Shown one piece after another: positions 1-8,770 of a DNA stretch of 64,000 nt. Each line of letters opens with the position of its first letter. Positions within the stretch are counted from its first letter, which is position 1. The position numbers and the translations under genes were made by a program. Origin of the DNA: Methylobacterium gnaphalii (GTDB lineage Bacteria; Pseudomonadota; Alphaproteobacteria; Rhizobiales; Beijerinckiaceae); assembly GCF_007992215.1 (NCBI RefSeq), contig NZ_BJZV01000006.1, forward strand, positions 124,001 through 188,000, written 5' to 3'. The notes beneath the pieces were generated by a model, which saw only the letters and a list, made by a program, of their open reading frames with translations, ran no database searches and was not told the origin of the DNA.

Positions 1-1326
1 GCCTCGGAGGGCGCAATTTTCAGCGACGGCTGGTCTACGGGGCTCGGACTGCTGGCGGTCCTGGTGCTGGTTCTCGCCAACGGCTTCTTCGTCGCGGCGG
101 AGTTCTCCCTCGTCGCGGTGCGGCGGTCCCGCGTGGCGGAACTCGTCAACGAGAAACGGCTCAACGCGACCGCCCTGCAGCGGGCGACCGACCGGCTCGA
201 CGCGCATCTCGCCGCGACGCAACTCGGCATCACCATCTCCTCCCTGGCGCTGGGTTGGATCGGCGAGCCGGCGCTCGCCCACCTGATCGAGCCGCTCTTC
301 TTCTTCCTTCCCGAGAAATTCGCCGGCATCGGCGCGCATACGCTGGCGGTGACGGTGGCCTTCGTGGTGATCACCGCCCTTCACATCGTGCTCGGCGAAC
401 TGGCGCCGAAGAGCCTCGCGCTCCAGCGTAGCGAGCGCACGGCGCTGGCGATCGTGCGGCCGCTCTCGCTGTTCCTTCTGGTCTTCCGCCCCGCCATCAT
501 GTTCCTCAACGGTCTCGGCAACGGCGTGCTGCGGTTGATGGGCCTGCAGCCGGGTTCGGGCGAGGAGAACCTGCCCTCGCCCGCCGAGCTGAGCCTTCTC
601 GTCTCCGCGAGTCAGGAAGCCGGCTTCCTGCACGAGGCACAGGAGGATGCGGTCGCCCGCATCCTGGCGCTCGGCGACCGGCGCATCCGCGAGATCGTCA
701 CCCCGAGGAACGAGGTCGACTGGGTCGATCTCGACGACGACAAGGACGAGATCGTCAAGGCGATCCGCGAGTGCCGCCACGAACAGATCGTGGTGAGCCG
801 CGGCCAGATCGACGACGTGGTCGGCGTATTGAGGAAGCAGGACCTGCTCGATCAACTCCTCGACGGCCGGCCGCTCAAGGTGGAAGCGGCGATGCGCGAG
901 CCGATCGTGGTGCACGAGGGGCTCGCCATTCTCAGGGTCCTGGAGGCCTTCCGCACCAAGCCGGTGCGCATGGCGATCGTTGTCGACGAATATGGCAGCC
1001 TGGAGGGCATCGTCACCCAAACGGACCTGCTCGAAGCCATGGCCGGCGAGATCCCCGAGCCTGGGGAGGAGGCCATGGTGATCGAGCGTGAGGACGGGTC
1101 GCTGCTCATGGACGGCATGATGCCGGCGGGCGAGGCCTTCGACCGTCTCGGCTTCTCGGACCGCCCGCGTTCGGGCGAGTTCTCGACGCTGGCCGGCTTC
1201 GTCATCGTCGAACTCGGCCGCATCCCGGCCGAGGGCGACGCCGTCGACGCCCAAGGCTGGCGCCTCGAGGTGATCGACATGGACGGCCGGCGCATCGACA
1301 AGGTACTGGCGCAGCGGGTGCAGTAG
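1..1326 (+). CDS. CNNM/CorC-HlyC family membrane protein (5' end outside window)
   Basis: The reading frame is open from base 1, so the true start lies upstream; 441 residues are visible. The first ~200 residues contain several hydrophobic segments of the CNNM (DUF21) type, beginning with a leucine/valine-rich helix that runs into NGFFVAAEFSLVAVR, a signature of the family. A CBS-domain pair follows (about residues 215-340, including VVDEYGSLEGIVTQTDLLE), then a C-terminal transporter-associated CorC_HlyC domain (about 355-435, with FSTLAGFVIVELGRIP). Such inner-membrane proteins are linked to Mg2+/Co2+ export or divalent-cation homeostasis; the old 'haemolysin' name is misleading. The substrate cannot be told from sequence. 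It stands alone, with 165 bases before the next gene. Confidence 0.9.
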   Translation, partial: ASEGAIFSDGWSTGLGLLAVLVLVLANGFFVAAEFSLVAVRRSRVAELVNEKRLNATALQRATDRLDAHLAATQLGITISSLALGWIGEPALAHLIEPLFFFLPEKFAGIGAHTLAVTVAFVVITALHIVLGELAPKSLALQRSERTALAIVRPLSLFLLVFRPAIMFLNGLGNGVLRLMGLQPGSGEENLPSPAELSLLVSASQEAGFLHEAQEDAVARILALGDRRIREIVTPRNEVDWVDLDDDKDEIVKAIRECRHEQIVVSRGQIDDVVGVLRKQDLLDQLLDGRPLKVEAAMREPIVVHEGLAILRVLEAFRTKPVRMAIVVDEYGSLEGIVTQTDLLEAMAGEIPEPGEEAMVIEREDGSLLMDGMMPAGEAFDRLGFSDRPRSGEFSTLAGFVIVELGRIPAEGDAVDAQGWRLEVIDMDGRRIDKVLAQRVQ

Positions 1327-1491
1327 CAGTTTTCCCACAGACCCCGCAGCGGCTGGCGGCGCAGAGGCCGCGCGCTGGCCCACGCGCGTAAGAAACAGGC
1401 CCAACCCTGGTGGCAGGCCGCACGGGAGCTTCCTATCCTGCCGCCGCGCCGGCCGCCAAAAGCTGGCGAGAGACGAGGTCAGAGGTTCGCC

Positions 1492-2715
1492 GTGTCCGTC
1501 GCCGCCATGTCCCGCGCCCCGAACCGCGCGCAAACGGTCTTCCCGGTGCTGGTGGCGGCAAGCGTCTGCCATCTGCTGAACGACATGCTGCAGGCCCTGT
1601 TGCCGGCCGTCTATCCGATCCTTCAGGGCAGCTTCGATCTCAGCTTCGCGCAGGTCGGCTGCCTGACCTTCGTCTATCAGATGACCGCCTCGATCCTGCA
1701 GCCCTTCATCGGGCACTTCACCGACAGGCGGCCGATGCCGTACTCGCTGCCGTTCGGCATGGCCTCGTCGATGGCGGGATTGCTGACGCTCGCCTACGCG
1801 CCCAATTTCGCACTGCTGCTCGTCGGCGGCATGCTGCTGGGCATCGGCTCCTCGATCTTCCATCCGGAATCCTCGCGCATCGCGCGGCTGGCCTCGGGTG
1901 GATCGCACGGGCTGGCCCAGTCGCTGTTCCAGGTCGGCGGCAATCTGGGCTCGGCGCTGGGTCCGCTCGCCGCCGCCTTCATTGTGCTGCCACGCGGGCA
2001 GAGCGGTCTAGCTTGGTTCGCCCTCGCTGCGGTCGGCGGCATCGTCATCCTGAGCGGGCTCGGACATTGGTACCGCGCCAACGTCCGGACGGGCCGATCT
2101 GCGGGGGCGGCCTCCGCCCGTCACGCCACGCTATCGCGGGGAGAGGTGTCGAAGGCGATGGCGGTGCTGATCGCGCTGCTGTTCTCGAAGTACATCTACC
2201 TGGCGAGCTTCACGAGCTACTACACCTTCTACCTGATCGAGCGGTTCGACCTCTCGACCAGGTCGGCGCAGATCTGCCAGTTCGTATTCTTCGCTGCCAT
2301 CGCGGCCGGGACGATCGCCGGCGGTCCGATCGGCGACAGGGTCGGCCGTAAGCTCGTGATCTGGGTTTCGATCCTCGGCGTCCTGCCGTTCTCGGTGGTG
2401 CTGCCCTATTCCGGGCTGGCGCCGACGATTGCTCTCAGCGTGATCATCGGCTTCGTGATCTCATCGGCCTTCCCAGCCATCGTGGTCTACGGCCAGGAGC
2501 TGATGCCTGGCCGCGTGGGCATGGTCTCGGGTCTTTTCTTCGGCTTTATCTTCGGCATCGGCGGGATCGGCGCGGCGATGCTCGGGACGCTGGCGGATTG
2601 GAAAGGCATCTCCTTCGTCTTCTCGATCTGCTCGTTCCTTCCGGCGCTCGGTATCCTGACGGTGCTCCTGCCGAACCTGCGCGGATCCGAGGCTGAAGCC
2701 GGTAACGCCGCCTAG
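1492..2715 (+). CDS. fsr: MFS efflux protein, fosmidomycin-resistance (Fsr) type
   Basis: A 407-residue major facilitator protein with about 12 hydrophobic segments. Several stretches closely match what I recall of E. coli Fsr: SHLLNDM-like CHLLNDMLQALLPAVYP near the N-terminus, GSSIFHPESSRIARLASGG and HGLAQSLFQVGGNLGSALGP in the N-half, then SKYIYLASFTSYYTFYLIE, GGPIGDRVGRK and ELMPGRVGMVSGLFFGF in the C-half. Fsr exports fosmidomycin, an inhibitor of isoprenoid synthesis. A GTG start at 1492 is preferred because AGAGG lies six bases upstream; ATG at 1507 is an alternative. It converges with the next gene across 23 bases and appears monocistronic. Confidence 0.9.
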   Translation: MSVAAMSRAPNRAQTVFPVLVAASVCHLLNDMLQALLPAVYPILQGSFDLSFAQVGCLTFVYQMTASILQPFIGHFTDRRPMPYSLPFGMASSMAGLLTLAYAPNFALLLVGGMLLGIGSSIFHPESSRIARLASGGSHGLAQSLFQVGGNLGSALGPLAAAFIVLPRGQSGLAWFALAAVGGIVILSGLGHWYRANVRTGRSAGAASARHATLSRGEVSKAMAVLIALLFSKYIYLASFTSYYTFYLIERFDLSTRSAQICQFVFFAAIAAGTIAGGPIGDRVGRKLVIWVSILGVLPFSVVLPYSGLAPTIALSVIIGFVISSAFPAIVVYGQELMPGRVGMVSGLFFGFIFGIGGIGAAMLGTLADWKGISFVFSICSFLPALGILTVLLPNLRGSEAEAGNAA

Positions 2716-2738
2716 ACAAGGAGCGGCCAGGGGCGGCC

Positions 2739-3884
2739 TCACTCCGCCGAAGCGCGGGCACCGAATAACCGGCTGGCGAAGCTCGGCGTCCGATCGCCCT
2801 TGTATCCGGCCACCACGACGACGCGGCGGACTTCGCCACGCAGGTAGGCGGCGAGGAAGCGCGGGTAGTTGCGGAACGAGATGCAGCCGTTCGAGGCGCC
2901 TGTCGGGCCGAGCATATACGTGTGCGTCAGCAGGCCGTTGCGGTTGTAGATCGCGCCGGGGCCGCCGACCGGGTGCAGGCGCAACGCCCGCACGCCGTGG
3001 AACAGCGCTTCCCGTTCGGTAAGGTCATAGGTGCCGGGCGGCGTCGAGCCGCGCATGCGGCGGTGAACATCGTGCGGATTGTCGAAGCTGGAGCCGAGGC
3101 CGGAATGGGCCTCCAGCACCTCGCCGCTCGGCAATGTCACGCGGCCGGCGCTGATGTCGTAGATCGCCGTGCCGCCACCGGCCTGCGGGGCAGGGGAGGA
3201 GCGGCGCGGGCTGGTGTCGAGGCTGCTCGCGTCGACGCCGGCATAGGCCAGCGCCTGCTGCTTCTCGGTGGCCGGCTTGGCGCCGAACACCGTGTCGAAG
3301 AAGGAGCGGTCGGCCTCCTCGTTCTGCTGCTGCTGCTGCGCCGCGGCACGGTTGCGTGGCATCGTTGTGCGCTCGGCAAGCCGGGCCACGGCCGGGGTTG
3401 GCACGGCCATCAGGTCGGAGGGGCGACGCACCGGCAACGGCACGGTCTGCGCAACGACCGGCGGCGTTAGCAGGGCAGTCTGCTGGATCGGAGGCTGTGC
3501 CGCTGGCGGACGCGACGCTGTCACCGGTGTGCGCTCGACGAGGGCAGCGACGACAGCCGGCTTCGATGTGGCCACGGCGGTCGGCTCGAAGGCCGAGTTC
3601 AACGTGGCCACCGCACGCAGGCCCTGGGCACGTCGGCCGAGGGCAGGCGTCGGGTCGAACAACCAGGCATCGCGCTGCGGCGAGGGGGTGATGGACCGTG
3701 TCGCGGCCGGCTCAGGCATGGCAGCCTCGGGACCGGGAGCCGGATCGGGCCTATTCGAGAACCGGGGTAGGGCACCGACAAGGATCGCTGCCGCCGCCGT
3801 CATGGCGAGAAGGTCGGCGCGGAACCGGCGACGACGACGGGGGCGGCGAGCGGAGCGGCCGGACGGGTACGCGTCGTCGATCAT
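2739..3884 (-). CDS. L,D-transpeptidase-like DUF2778 domain protein with signal anchor
   Basis: 381 residues from the ATG at 3884. An Arg-rich N-terminus (SARRPRRRRRFR) precedes one hydrophobic helix (about 23-40), giving a periplasm-facing signal-anchored protein. A long Pro/Ala/Gln-rich linker with a short poly-Gln run follows, then a C-terminal domain (about 235-365). The motif around H321 and C334 (SNGCISF) resembles the YkuD/L,D-transpeptidase active site as found in DUF2778 (Tlde1-like) proteins. A role in peptidoglycan cross-linking or trimming is inferred. An in-frame GTG at 3941 would add 19 residues; neither start has a clear Shine-Dalgarno. No type VI secretion genes are nearby, so an effector role is not supported. 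Confidence 0.75.
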   Translation of the reverse strand: MIDDAYPSGRSARRPRRRRRFRADLLAMTAAAAILVGALPRFSNRPDPAPGPEAAMPEPAATRSITPSPQRDAWLFDPTPALGRRAQGLRAVATLNSAFEPTAVATSKPAVVAALVERTPVTASRPPAAQPPIQQTALLTPPVVAQTVPLPVRRPSDLMAVPTPAVARLAERTTMPRNRAAAQQQQQNEEADRSFFDTVFGAKPATEKQQALAYAGVDASSLDTSPRRSSPAPQAGGGTAIYDISAGRVTLPSGEVLEAHSGLGSSFDNPHDVHRRMRGSTPPGTYDLTEREALFHGVRALRLHPVGGPGAIYNRNGLLTHTYMLGPTGASNGCISFRNYPRFLAAYLRGEVRRVVVVAGYKGDRTPSFASRLFGARASAE

Positions 3885-4091
3885 GCGGGCGGTACTCGGA
3901 TACGCGTATCCCGCACGGACGCCGCCCGGCCATAGCCTCACCCGTGAGGGCGAACCTGCTGGCTGGACCGGCCAACTCTTCCGTCAGGGAAACATCAACC
4001 TTAACTGTCCGCCATTGAGCGCTGTTTTGGTTAATCTCCGCTAAATCGAGACGAGGCTTTCTGCAGATATCGTGAGCGGAGGACGCGCCAT

Positions 4092-4150
4092 CTCATCCGT
4101 CCCGCTTCAGAAGGCCCCGGCTTCGCTGCAGCACTTCGGGATGACATGAG
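4092..4150. repeat. Extragenic imperfect palindrome
   Basis: The outer arms CTCAT (4092-4096) and ATGAG (4146-4150) are complementary. The flanking bases (GTCCCG on the left, CGGGATGAC on the right) extend the stem imperfectly. The interior is GC-rich with its own small hairpin. This resembles the dispersed palindromic elements common in Rhizobiales intergenic DNA. It sits at the 3' end of the SNase-like gene and could also act as a weak terminator. The rest of the 3885-4171 gap shows only an AT-richer patch near 3995-4045. Confidence 0.45.
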
Positions 4151-4171
4151 TGGGTGAAACGCGGTCGTTCC

Positions 4172-5515
4172 CTACCGCTTCCACACGCCGAGTCGCTCGC
4201 TGCGGGCATGGTCTTCGGCAGCGACGAGGTCGGGGGAGGCTTCGGAGGAGGCACGGCCGCCACCGTTGAACAGCACGACCTCCGAGAGGTCGCGCCCCTC
4301 GATGGTGCAGAGGAAGGCACTCGAGCCGGGCGCCGGACGGCAGGTCACGGAACGGCCGCGGATGTACTTCGTCAGTTCGTCGGCCTGACCGCCGCGCACC
4401 CACTCGACGCCGAACAAATGGATGACCATGCCTGAGACCCTCAGTGTCGCCGTGTCGATCACCTGGGGCACGCCAGCGAGATCGCCCGGGTTGCGGGGCA
4501 ATTCGTCGACGGGTGCTGCCTCGGCATCCTCCGGCGCCGGTTCGGGAACGGAGGCAGGTGGCTTCGTCTCGGGGAGCCGCGGAGCGGCATCGTTGCGCGC
4601 CTCGGCGGCAGGCTTCGGCGTCTCCTTCGGGACGTTCTGATTCTGGGCGTTCTGGTTCTGGGCCACCTGCGGGGGCGTGTCCGGTCCGTCATCGCCACCC
4701 CGCAGGGTCGTGAGCACCACCCATCCGAAAACCAGCACCGTGGCCGCGGCGAGACCGAGAAAGGCGATGCGGTGCAGGTCGAAGGTGTGCCGGTCGATCA
4801 CTGGCAGGACATCACGTCCGCGCCGGGCGAGATTGGCGAGCGCGCTCTCGCCTCTCGGCTTGGCCGAAGGCGTGGGGGGAACGGCCTCCGGGCTTTCTGA
4901 CACGGGAGATCGTTCGATCCGGTCGCACTCGACGGCAGCCGGCGTGGGCCTTGCCTTGAAGCGCTCGCCGAGTTGCCGGCGCCAGCCCTCGAAACGGCCT
5001 CCGGCCGCCGTGGCGAGGGTGCGGCCGCGCTCCGCCGAGTGCGACGCGAGGGACCTCGCCAAGGCCGATTGCGTCTCGATGAGCCGCGCTCCGGCGGCCT
5101 TCACGTCCGCCAGCGTGTCGTGTGGCGGCTCGGGAGGCGGGAGCGGGACAGGGTCGACGGTTTCCGGCTCGGGCGGCGCCGCGAACAGGTCGGGATGGCG
5201 CTCGCGAAGCTCGGCGACGAGGCTGCGCAGGCTCATCGGAGCGCTGATGTCGCCACCCTCCTCGGCACCGGCATCGCTGTCGCGGATGAGCCGGGTCTCG
5301 CCGTTGCGGTCGATCACCCGATAGCCTGGCTCATCGGGAGAAGGCTCGACCTCGGCCTCCGCGAGAAGCTCCAGGGTGCGACGTGCCAACGGCATGGCGT
5401 GTTGGCGATCGAGCTCAGCCCGGATCTGGCTGCGCAGCCGTTCGTCGTCCTCCGGCGTCGGGCCGCGCCGTGGCACTGCCTCGTCCCGCACCATTTCGGC
5501 AGCCTCAGCCGTCAT
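4172..5515 (-). CDS. Membrane protein with C-terminal degenerate SNase-like domain
   Basis: 447 residues from the ATG at 5515, which has GGAGA ten bases upstream. The frame stays open to 5803, but that stretch is antisense-like and overlaps the preceding gene. Order: an acidic, charged cytoplasmic N-region (1-240); one transmembrane helix (about 249-269); a Pro/Glu/Gln-rich low-complexity linker (275-345); a C-terminal domain (about 349-447) with a thermonuclease-like layout ending ARSERLGVWKR. In place of the catalytic Arg of staphylococcal nuclease there is IHLFGVEW, and the usual GDT becomes DTAT, so nuclease activity is doubtful. It lies 26 bases behind the secreted protein upstream, probably one operon. 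Function unknown. Confidence 0.7.
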   Translation of the reverse strand: MTAEAAEMVRDEAVPRRGPTPEDDERLRSQIRAELDRQHAMPLARRTLELLAEAEVEPSPDEPGYRVIDRNGETRLIRDSDAGAEEGGDISAPMSLRSLVAELRERHPDLFAAPPEPETVDPVPLPPPEPPHDTLADVKAAGARLIETQSALARSLASHSAERGRTLATAAGGRFEGWRRQLGERFKARPTPAAVECDRIERSPVSESPEAVPPTPSAKPRGESALANLARRGRDVLPVIDRHTFDLHRIAFLGLAAATVLVFGWVVLTTLRGGDDGPDTPPQVAQNQNAQNQNVPKETPKPAAEARNDAAPRLPETKPPASVPEPAPEDAEAAPVDELPRNPGDLAGVPQVIDTATLRVSGMVIHLFGVEWVRGGQADELTKYIRGRSVTCRPAPGSSAFLCTIEGRDLSEVVLFNGGGRASSEASPDLVAAEDHARSERLGVWKR

Positions 5516-5541
5516 TCCGTCATCGTCTCCAGCGGGCCGGC

Positions 5542-6318
5542 TCAAGCACCATCGCCTCGAGCGCCCGGGCCGAGCGCCACATTGCCTCGACGCAGGACAC
5601 GGCTCGATTCCGAAACGATCACCGGGCGCTCTCCCGCAAAGCTGATGGTGAGCGCCAGTTCCGACAAGCCCTGCGAGCGGGCGCCGCGCGCCGGGTTCTC
5701 GGCACGGAAGTCGATGACGGTGCGCAGTGTGCAGGATGTGCTGGCCACGTTGCAGGCGATGCGCGTGGCACCGGCCTGGGGCTGGTAGCGCCGTTCGGGC
5801 CAACGCCGGACGAAGCGGCGCTTCTCGGCAATCAAGGCGGTGAGGCTCGTGACGCGGCCGTGGAAGCGCACCCGGCTTCCGTAGAAGTGTGGTGCCGAGG
5901 CGAGCATGGCCTCACTTGAGGAGGAGACACTGCCGAGATAATCGGCCGCCAGCCGTTGTGCCTGCGCTGCCCAATCCGTGAAGCGCGGATCGGGAGAGGT
6001 ACTGATCTCAGAAGGTGCAGCGATCGGGCTCGCCCCCTCACGTCGCGCCAAGCGGCGATCGCGGCGCTCGGCGCGCGTGGTCCGGCGGGCGGAATGGCGG
6101 TTGGCCGCCTCTGAAGCGTCCGGCGTGCCCTCGGCCCGTGCCTTGGCCGGCTCGGGCGCCGCCACGGCGGGCTTGGTTTCATCCGCCTTAACTCCATCCG
6201 TCTTGGCGGGAGGATCGACCCAGGTCGAGGCAGGGCCGGCGATGGCTGGCGTGAGGAGCATCAGCCCGCTCAGGCTGGAGGCGGCGAAGGACGCGGCAAG
6301 AATGGAAGAGGAGCGCAT
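5542..6318 (-). CDS. Secreted protein of unknown function
   Basis: 258 residues starting with a clear signal peptide (hydrophobic to about residue 27, ending AIAGP). An Ala/Lys/Pro-rich stretch and a basic patch (RRTTRAERRDRRLARR) follow, then a folded-looking C-terminal region (about 110-250) holding two cysteines (CNVASTSC). I do not recognise a domain. It is the first gene of a two-gene unit with the SNase-like membrane protein. Both products face the periplasm, which suggests a shared envelope role, but this is inference from position only. Confidence 0.65.
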   Translation of the reverse strand: MRSSSILAASFAASSLSGLMLLTPAIAGPASTWVDPPAKTDGVKADETKPAVAAPEPAKARAEGTPDASEAANRHSARRTTRAERRDRRLARREGASPIAAPSEISTSPDPRFTDWAAQAQRLAADYLGSVSSSSEAMLASAPHFYGSRVRFHGRVTSLTALIAEKRRFVRRWPERRYQPQAGATRIACNVASTSCTLRTVIDFRAENPARGARSQGLSELALTISFAGERPVIVSESSRVLRRGNVALGPGARGDGA

Positions 6319-6595
6319 GGCGTCACCGGAAGCTGGGCCGCATCGTCATGCGATGCATGTAACCTGCGCCTGGGCGGCAGGCGAGGGAGGGCTGTCGTCC
6401 AACTCCGATAGAGGCCTGGACGGTTCCCTGGCCCCTCCGGCCTTGCCGCCGAACCGGGCCTCCCCACCTTGAGGGTAGATGGATCCCGGATCCCTCTCGC
6501 GGTCGAGGCGTCGACCGTGATGTCGGGTCCGCTCACGCCGCACATCCGGACTGCCGATCGTTGCTCCCATCCCTCGCACCCGACACGGGCCCCGC

Positions 6596-7537
6596 ATGAC
6601 CGTCCCGAGCGCGCTCCCGCGCCGCGCCCTGATGATGGTGAACCCGCGCGCCCGCAACGGTGACTTGCCCCTCGACGCCATCCGCGACAGCCTGCGCACC
6701 GGGGGCATCGAACCGGTCGAACCGCCGGCCGGCGAATCCGCGCAGACCGATTGCAGCACCGTGATCACCCGTCACGCGAGGGGATGCGACCTGATCATCC
6801 TCGGCGGCGGCGACGGCACGCTGAATGCAGCGGCACCCGCAGTGATCGAGACCGGGCTACCCCTCGGCATCCTGCCGCTCGGCACCGCCAACGATCTCGC
6901 ACGCTCGCTCGGCCTGCCGCTCGACCCCCTGACAGCGGCACAGATGATCACGACCGCCGAGCCGCAGGCGGTCGACCTCGGCTGGGTCAACGGCCACTAC
7001 TACTTCAACGTCGCCAGCATCGGCTTCTCCGCCGACCTCGCCAGCGAGCTCACCGCCGACGCCAAGAAGAAATGGGGCACGCTTGGCTACGCCATCGCCG
7101 CCTTCCGCCTCCTGCGCCGCGCTCGGCCCTTCTCGATCACGATCGAGCATGACGGCATGGTGGAACGGGTGACGACGATCCAAGCCTCGGTCGGCAATGG
7201 CCGGCATTACGGCGGAGGCATGACGGTGTCGGAGAATGCCACCGTCGACGACGGCAAGCTCGACTTCTACAGCCTCGAGGTCGCGCATTGGTGGCGCTTG
7301 GTGGCTCTTTTGCCGGCTCTCCGTCGCGGCACGCATGGTCAGGCCGCGGATGTGCGCGCCTTCTCCACCACCGAGATCGTGCTGAAGTCGAAGAAGCCGC
7401 GGCCGGTGAACACCGACGGCGAACTCGCCACGCACACGCCGGCCCATTTCAAGGTGGTGCCGAAGGCCGTGCGGATTTTCGCGCCACCGCGGGATGAAAG
7501 GCCGGCGACGGCCGTTCGCTTTCGAATGCCGTTCTAG
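6596..7537 (+). CDS. Diacylglycerol/lipid kinase family protein (YegS/BmrU type)
   Basis: 313 residues. The nucleotide-binding motif GGGDGT is at 70-75, preceded by an N-terminal MVNPRAR strand. GILPLGTANDLARSL follows, the phosphate-binding signature of the DAGK catalytic family. The C-terminal beta-rich half ends with PVNTDGE, also typical. The predicted reaction is ATP-dependent phosphorylation of a lipid (diacylglycerol, phosphatidylglycerol or a sphingoid base) at the inner membrane; the substrate is not visible. The start at 6596 is an ATG. The 277-base gap upstream shows no recognisable element. Confidence 0.88.
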   Translation: MTVPSALPRRALMMVNPRARNGDLPLDAIRDSLRTGGIEPVEPPAGESAQTDCSTVITRHARGCDLIILGGGDGTLNAAAPAVIETGLPLGILPLGTANDLARSLGLPLDPLTAAQMITTAEPQAVDLGWVNGHYYFNVASIGFSADLASELTADAKKKWGTLGYAIAAFRLLRRARPFSITIEHDGMVERVTTIQASVGNGRHYGGGMTVSENATVDDGKLDFYSLEVAHWWRLVALLPALRRGTHGQAADVRAFSTTEIVLKSKKPRPVNTDGELATHTPAHFKVVPKAVRIFAPPRDERPATAVRFRMPF

Positions 7538-7634
7538 CGGCATGACTTCCGGACTTCTCGTATGGAACGGCCCTGCCGACCGGGACGAGACGACACCGAT
7601 GAGTCCTATTCTTCTCTGAGAGGAGCGACGCCGC

Positions 7635-8381
7635 GTGGACAGCATCCTTCACCTCATCGCTGATCCAACCGCCTGGGCGGCGCTCGCGACGCTCGTGGTC
7701 ATGGAGGTGGTGCTCGGCATCGACAACCTGATCTTCATCTCGATCCTCACCAACCGCCTGCCGGAGAACCAGCAGACGAGGGCGCGCCGCATCGGCATCG
7801 GTTTGGCGTTGATTCTGCGGCTCGGGCTGCTCGGCACGGTGGCCTGGATCGTCCACCTCACCGAGCCGGTTTTCGAGGTCTTCGGCAAAGCCATCTCCTG
7901 GCGCGACATGATCCTCATCGCGGGCGGCCTGTTCCTGCTCTGGAAGGCGACCAAGGAGATCCATCACAGCGTCGATCCCAATGGCGGACACGAGGAGAAG
8001 ACGGGTCCGCAGCTCGGCTTCGCCGCGGCGATCGGCCAAATTCTGGTGCTCGACCTCGTCTTCTCAATCGACTCGATCATCACCGCGGTCGGTATGACCG
8101 AGCACGTGCCGATCATGGTGGTGGCGGTGATCACCGCAGTCATGTTGATGTTGATCGCCGCCGATCCGCTGTCGCGCTTCATCGCGGCCAACCCGACCGT
8201 GGTCATGCTGGCTCTCGGATTCCTGATCATGATCGGCATGACGCTGATCGCCGAGGGGTTCGGTGCGCATGTGCCGAAGGGCTACATCTACACCGCCATG
8301 GCTTTCTCGGCGGGTGTCGAGGGCCTGAACATGCTCGCGCGGCGCCGACGCCGGAAACGGGTCCCCTCACCAGAGGCGTGA
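7635..8381 (+). CDS. TerC family integral membrane protein
   Basis: 248 residues with about seven hydrophobic helices. Hallmark TerC motifs are [16 protein letters not shown] near the N-terminus and [16 protein letters not shown] in the middle, both with conserved acidic residues inside membrane segments. A basic tail (ARRRRRKR) ends the protein. The family is linked to metal (notably Mn) export or metalation of secreted proteins, and to tellurite resistance in some members. The GTG start at 7635 follows AGGAG about ten bases upstream. No other ter genes are near, so a stand-alone housekeeping TerC is likeliest. Confidence 0.88.
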   Translation: MDSILHLIADPTAWAALATLVVMEVVLGIDNLIFISILTNRLPENQQTRARRIGIGLALILRLGLLGTVAWIVHLTEPVFEVFGKAISWRDMILIAGGLFLLWKATKEIHHSVDPNGGHEEKTGPQLGFAAAIGQILVLDLVFSIDSIITAVGMTEHVPIMVVAVITAVMLMLIAADPLSRFIAANPTVVMLALGFLIMIGMTLIAEGFGAHVPKGYIYTAMAFSAGVEGLNMLARRRRRKRVPSPEA

Positions 8382-8535
8382 GCCAGGGGAGGAAACGCGA
8401 TCGAGGCGCATCGACCTCCGGCACCATCGAGATCTGCCATGGCACCGCCCGTGCGATGCTATCGAGTGTGGTCAAGCGCGATGCGGATAGATTCCGAGCG
8501 CGCTCAAAGGCGGAAAAAAGCCGAGGAGACAGTCG

Positions 8536-8754
8536 ATGTCCGAGGCCTCTAACCCCGGCGTGAAAGTGGTGGCGCTGTCGCACGATCTCATACGCCAGCG
8601 CTCCATCGTCAAACTTGTCTGGACCCAGGATCCCGAGAAGAGCGTCGCTTTGCCGGTGCCGTTCGGATGCAGCCTCGACGATGTCCGCGACGAGGCCGAG
8701 AAGGCCTTGCGGGCGCTCTCGGCCGAAACGGCTGCCCTGGTCGTTGGGTCCTAG
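8536..8754 (+). CDS. Small conserved-looking protein of unknown function
   Basis: 72 residues, starting MSEASNPGVKVVALS. The start is supported by GAGGAGA about seven bases upstream. It is soluble, with a predicted beta-hairpin followed by an amphipathic helix (about residues 45-64) and no cysteines or membrane segment. It converges with the phosphatase gene across 16 bases. I do not recognise it. The good ribosome site and coding-like composition support a real gene. Confidence 0.6.
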   Translation: MSEASNPGVKVVALSHDLIRQRSIVKLVWTQDPEKSVALPVPFGCSLDDVRDEAEKALRALSAETAALVVGS

Positions 8755-8770
8755 AGCGGCAGAGCCTCGC

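Noticed and set aside
3300..3345. Short CTG/CTGCTG run suggesting a microsatellite
   Set aside because: It encodes the poly-Gln stretch in the linker of the L,D-transpeptidase-like protein and is coding low complexity.
5516..5803. N-terminal extension of the SNase-like membrane protein
   Set aside because: It would overlap the upstream secreted-protein gene; a Shine-Dalgarno and sensible N-terminus exist at 5515.
7538..7634. Possible Mn (yybP-ykoY) riboswitch before the TerC gene
   Set aside because: The gap is 97 bases and lacks the conserved loop sequences of that riboswitch.
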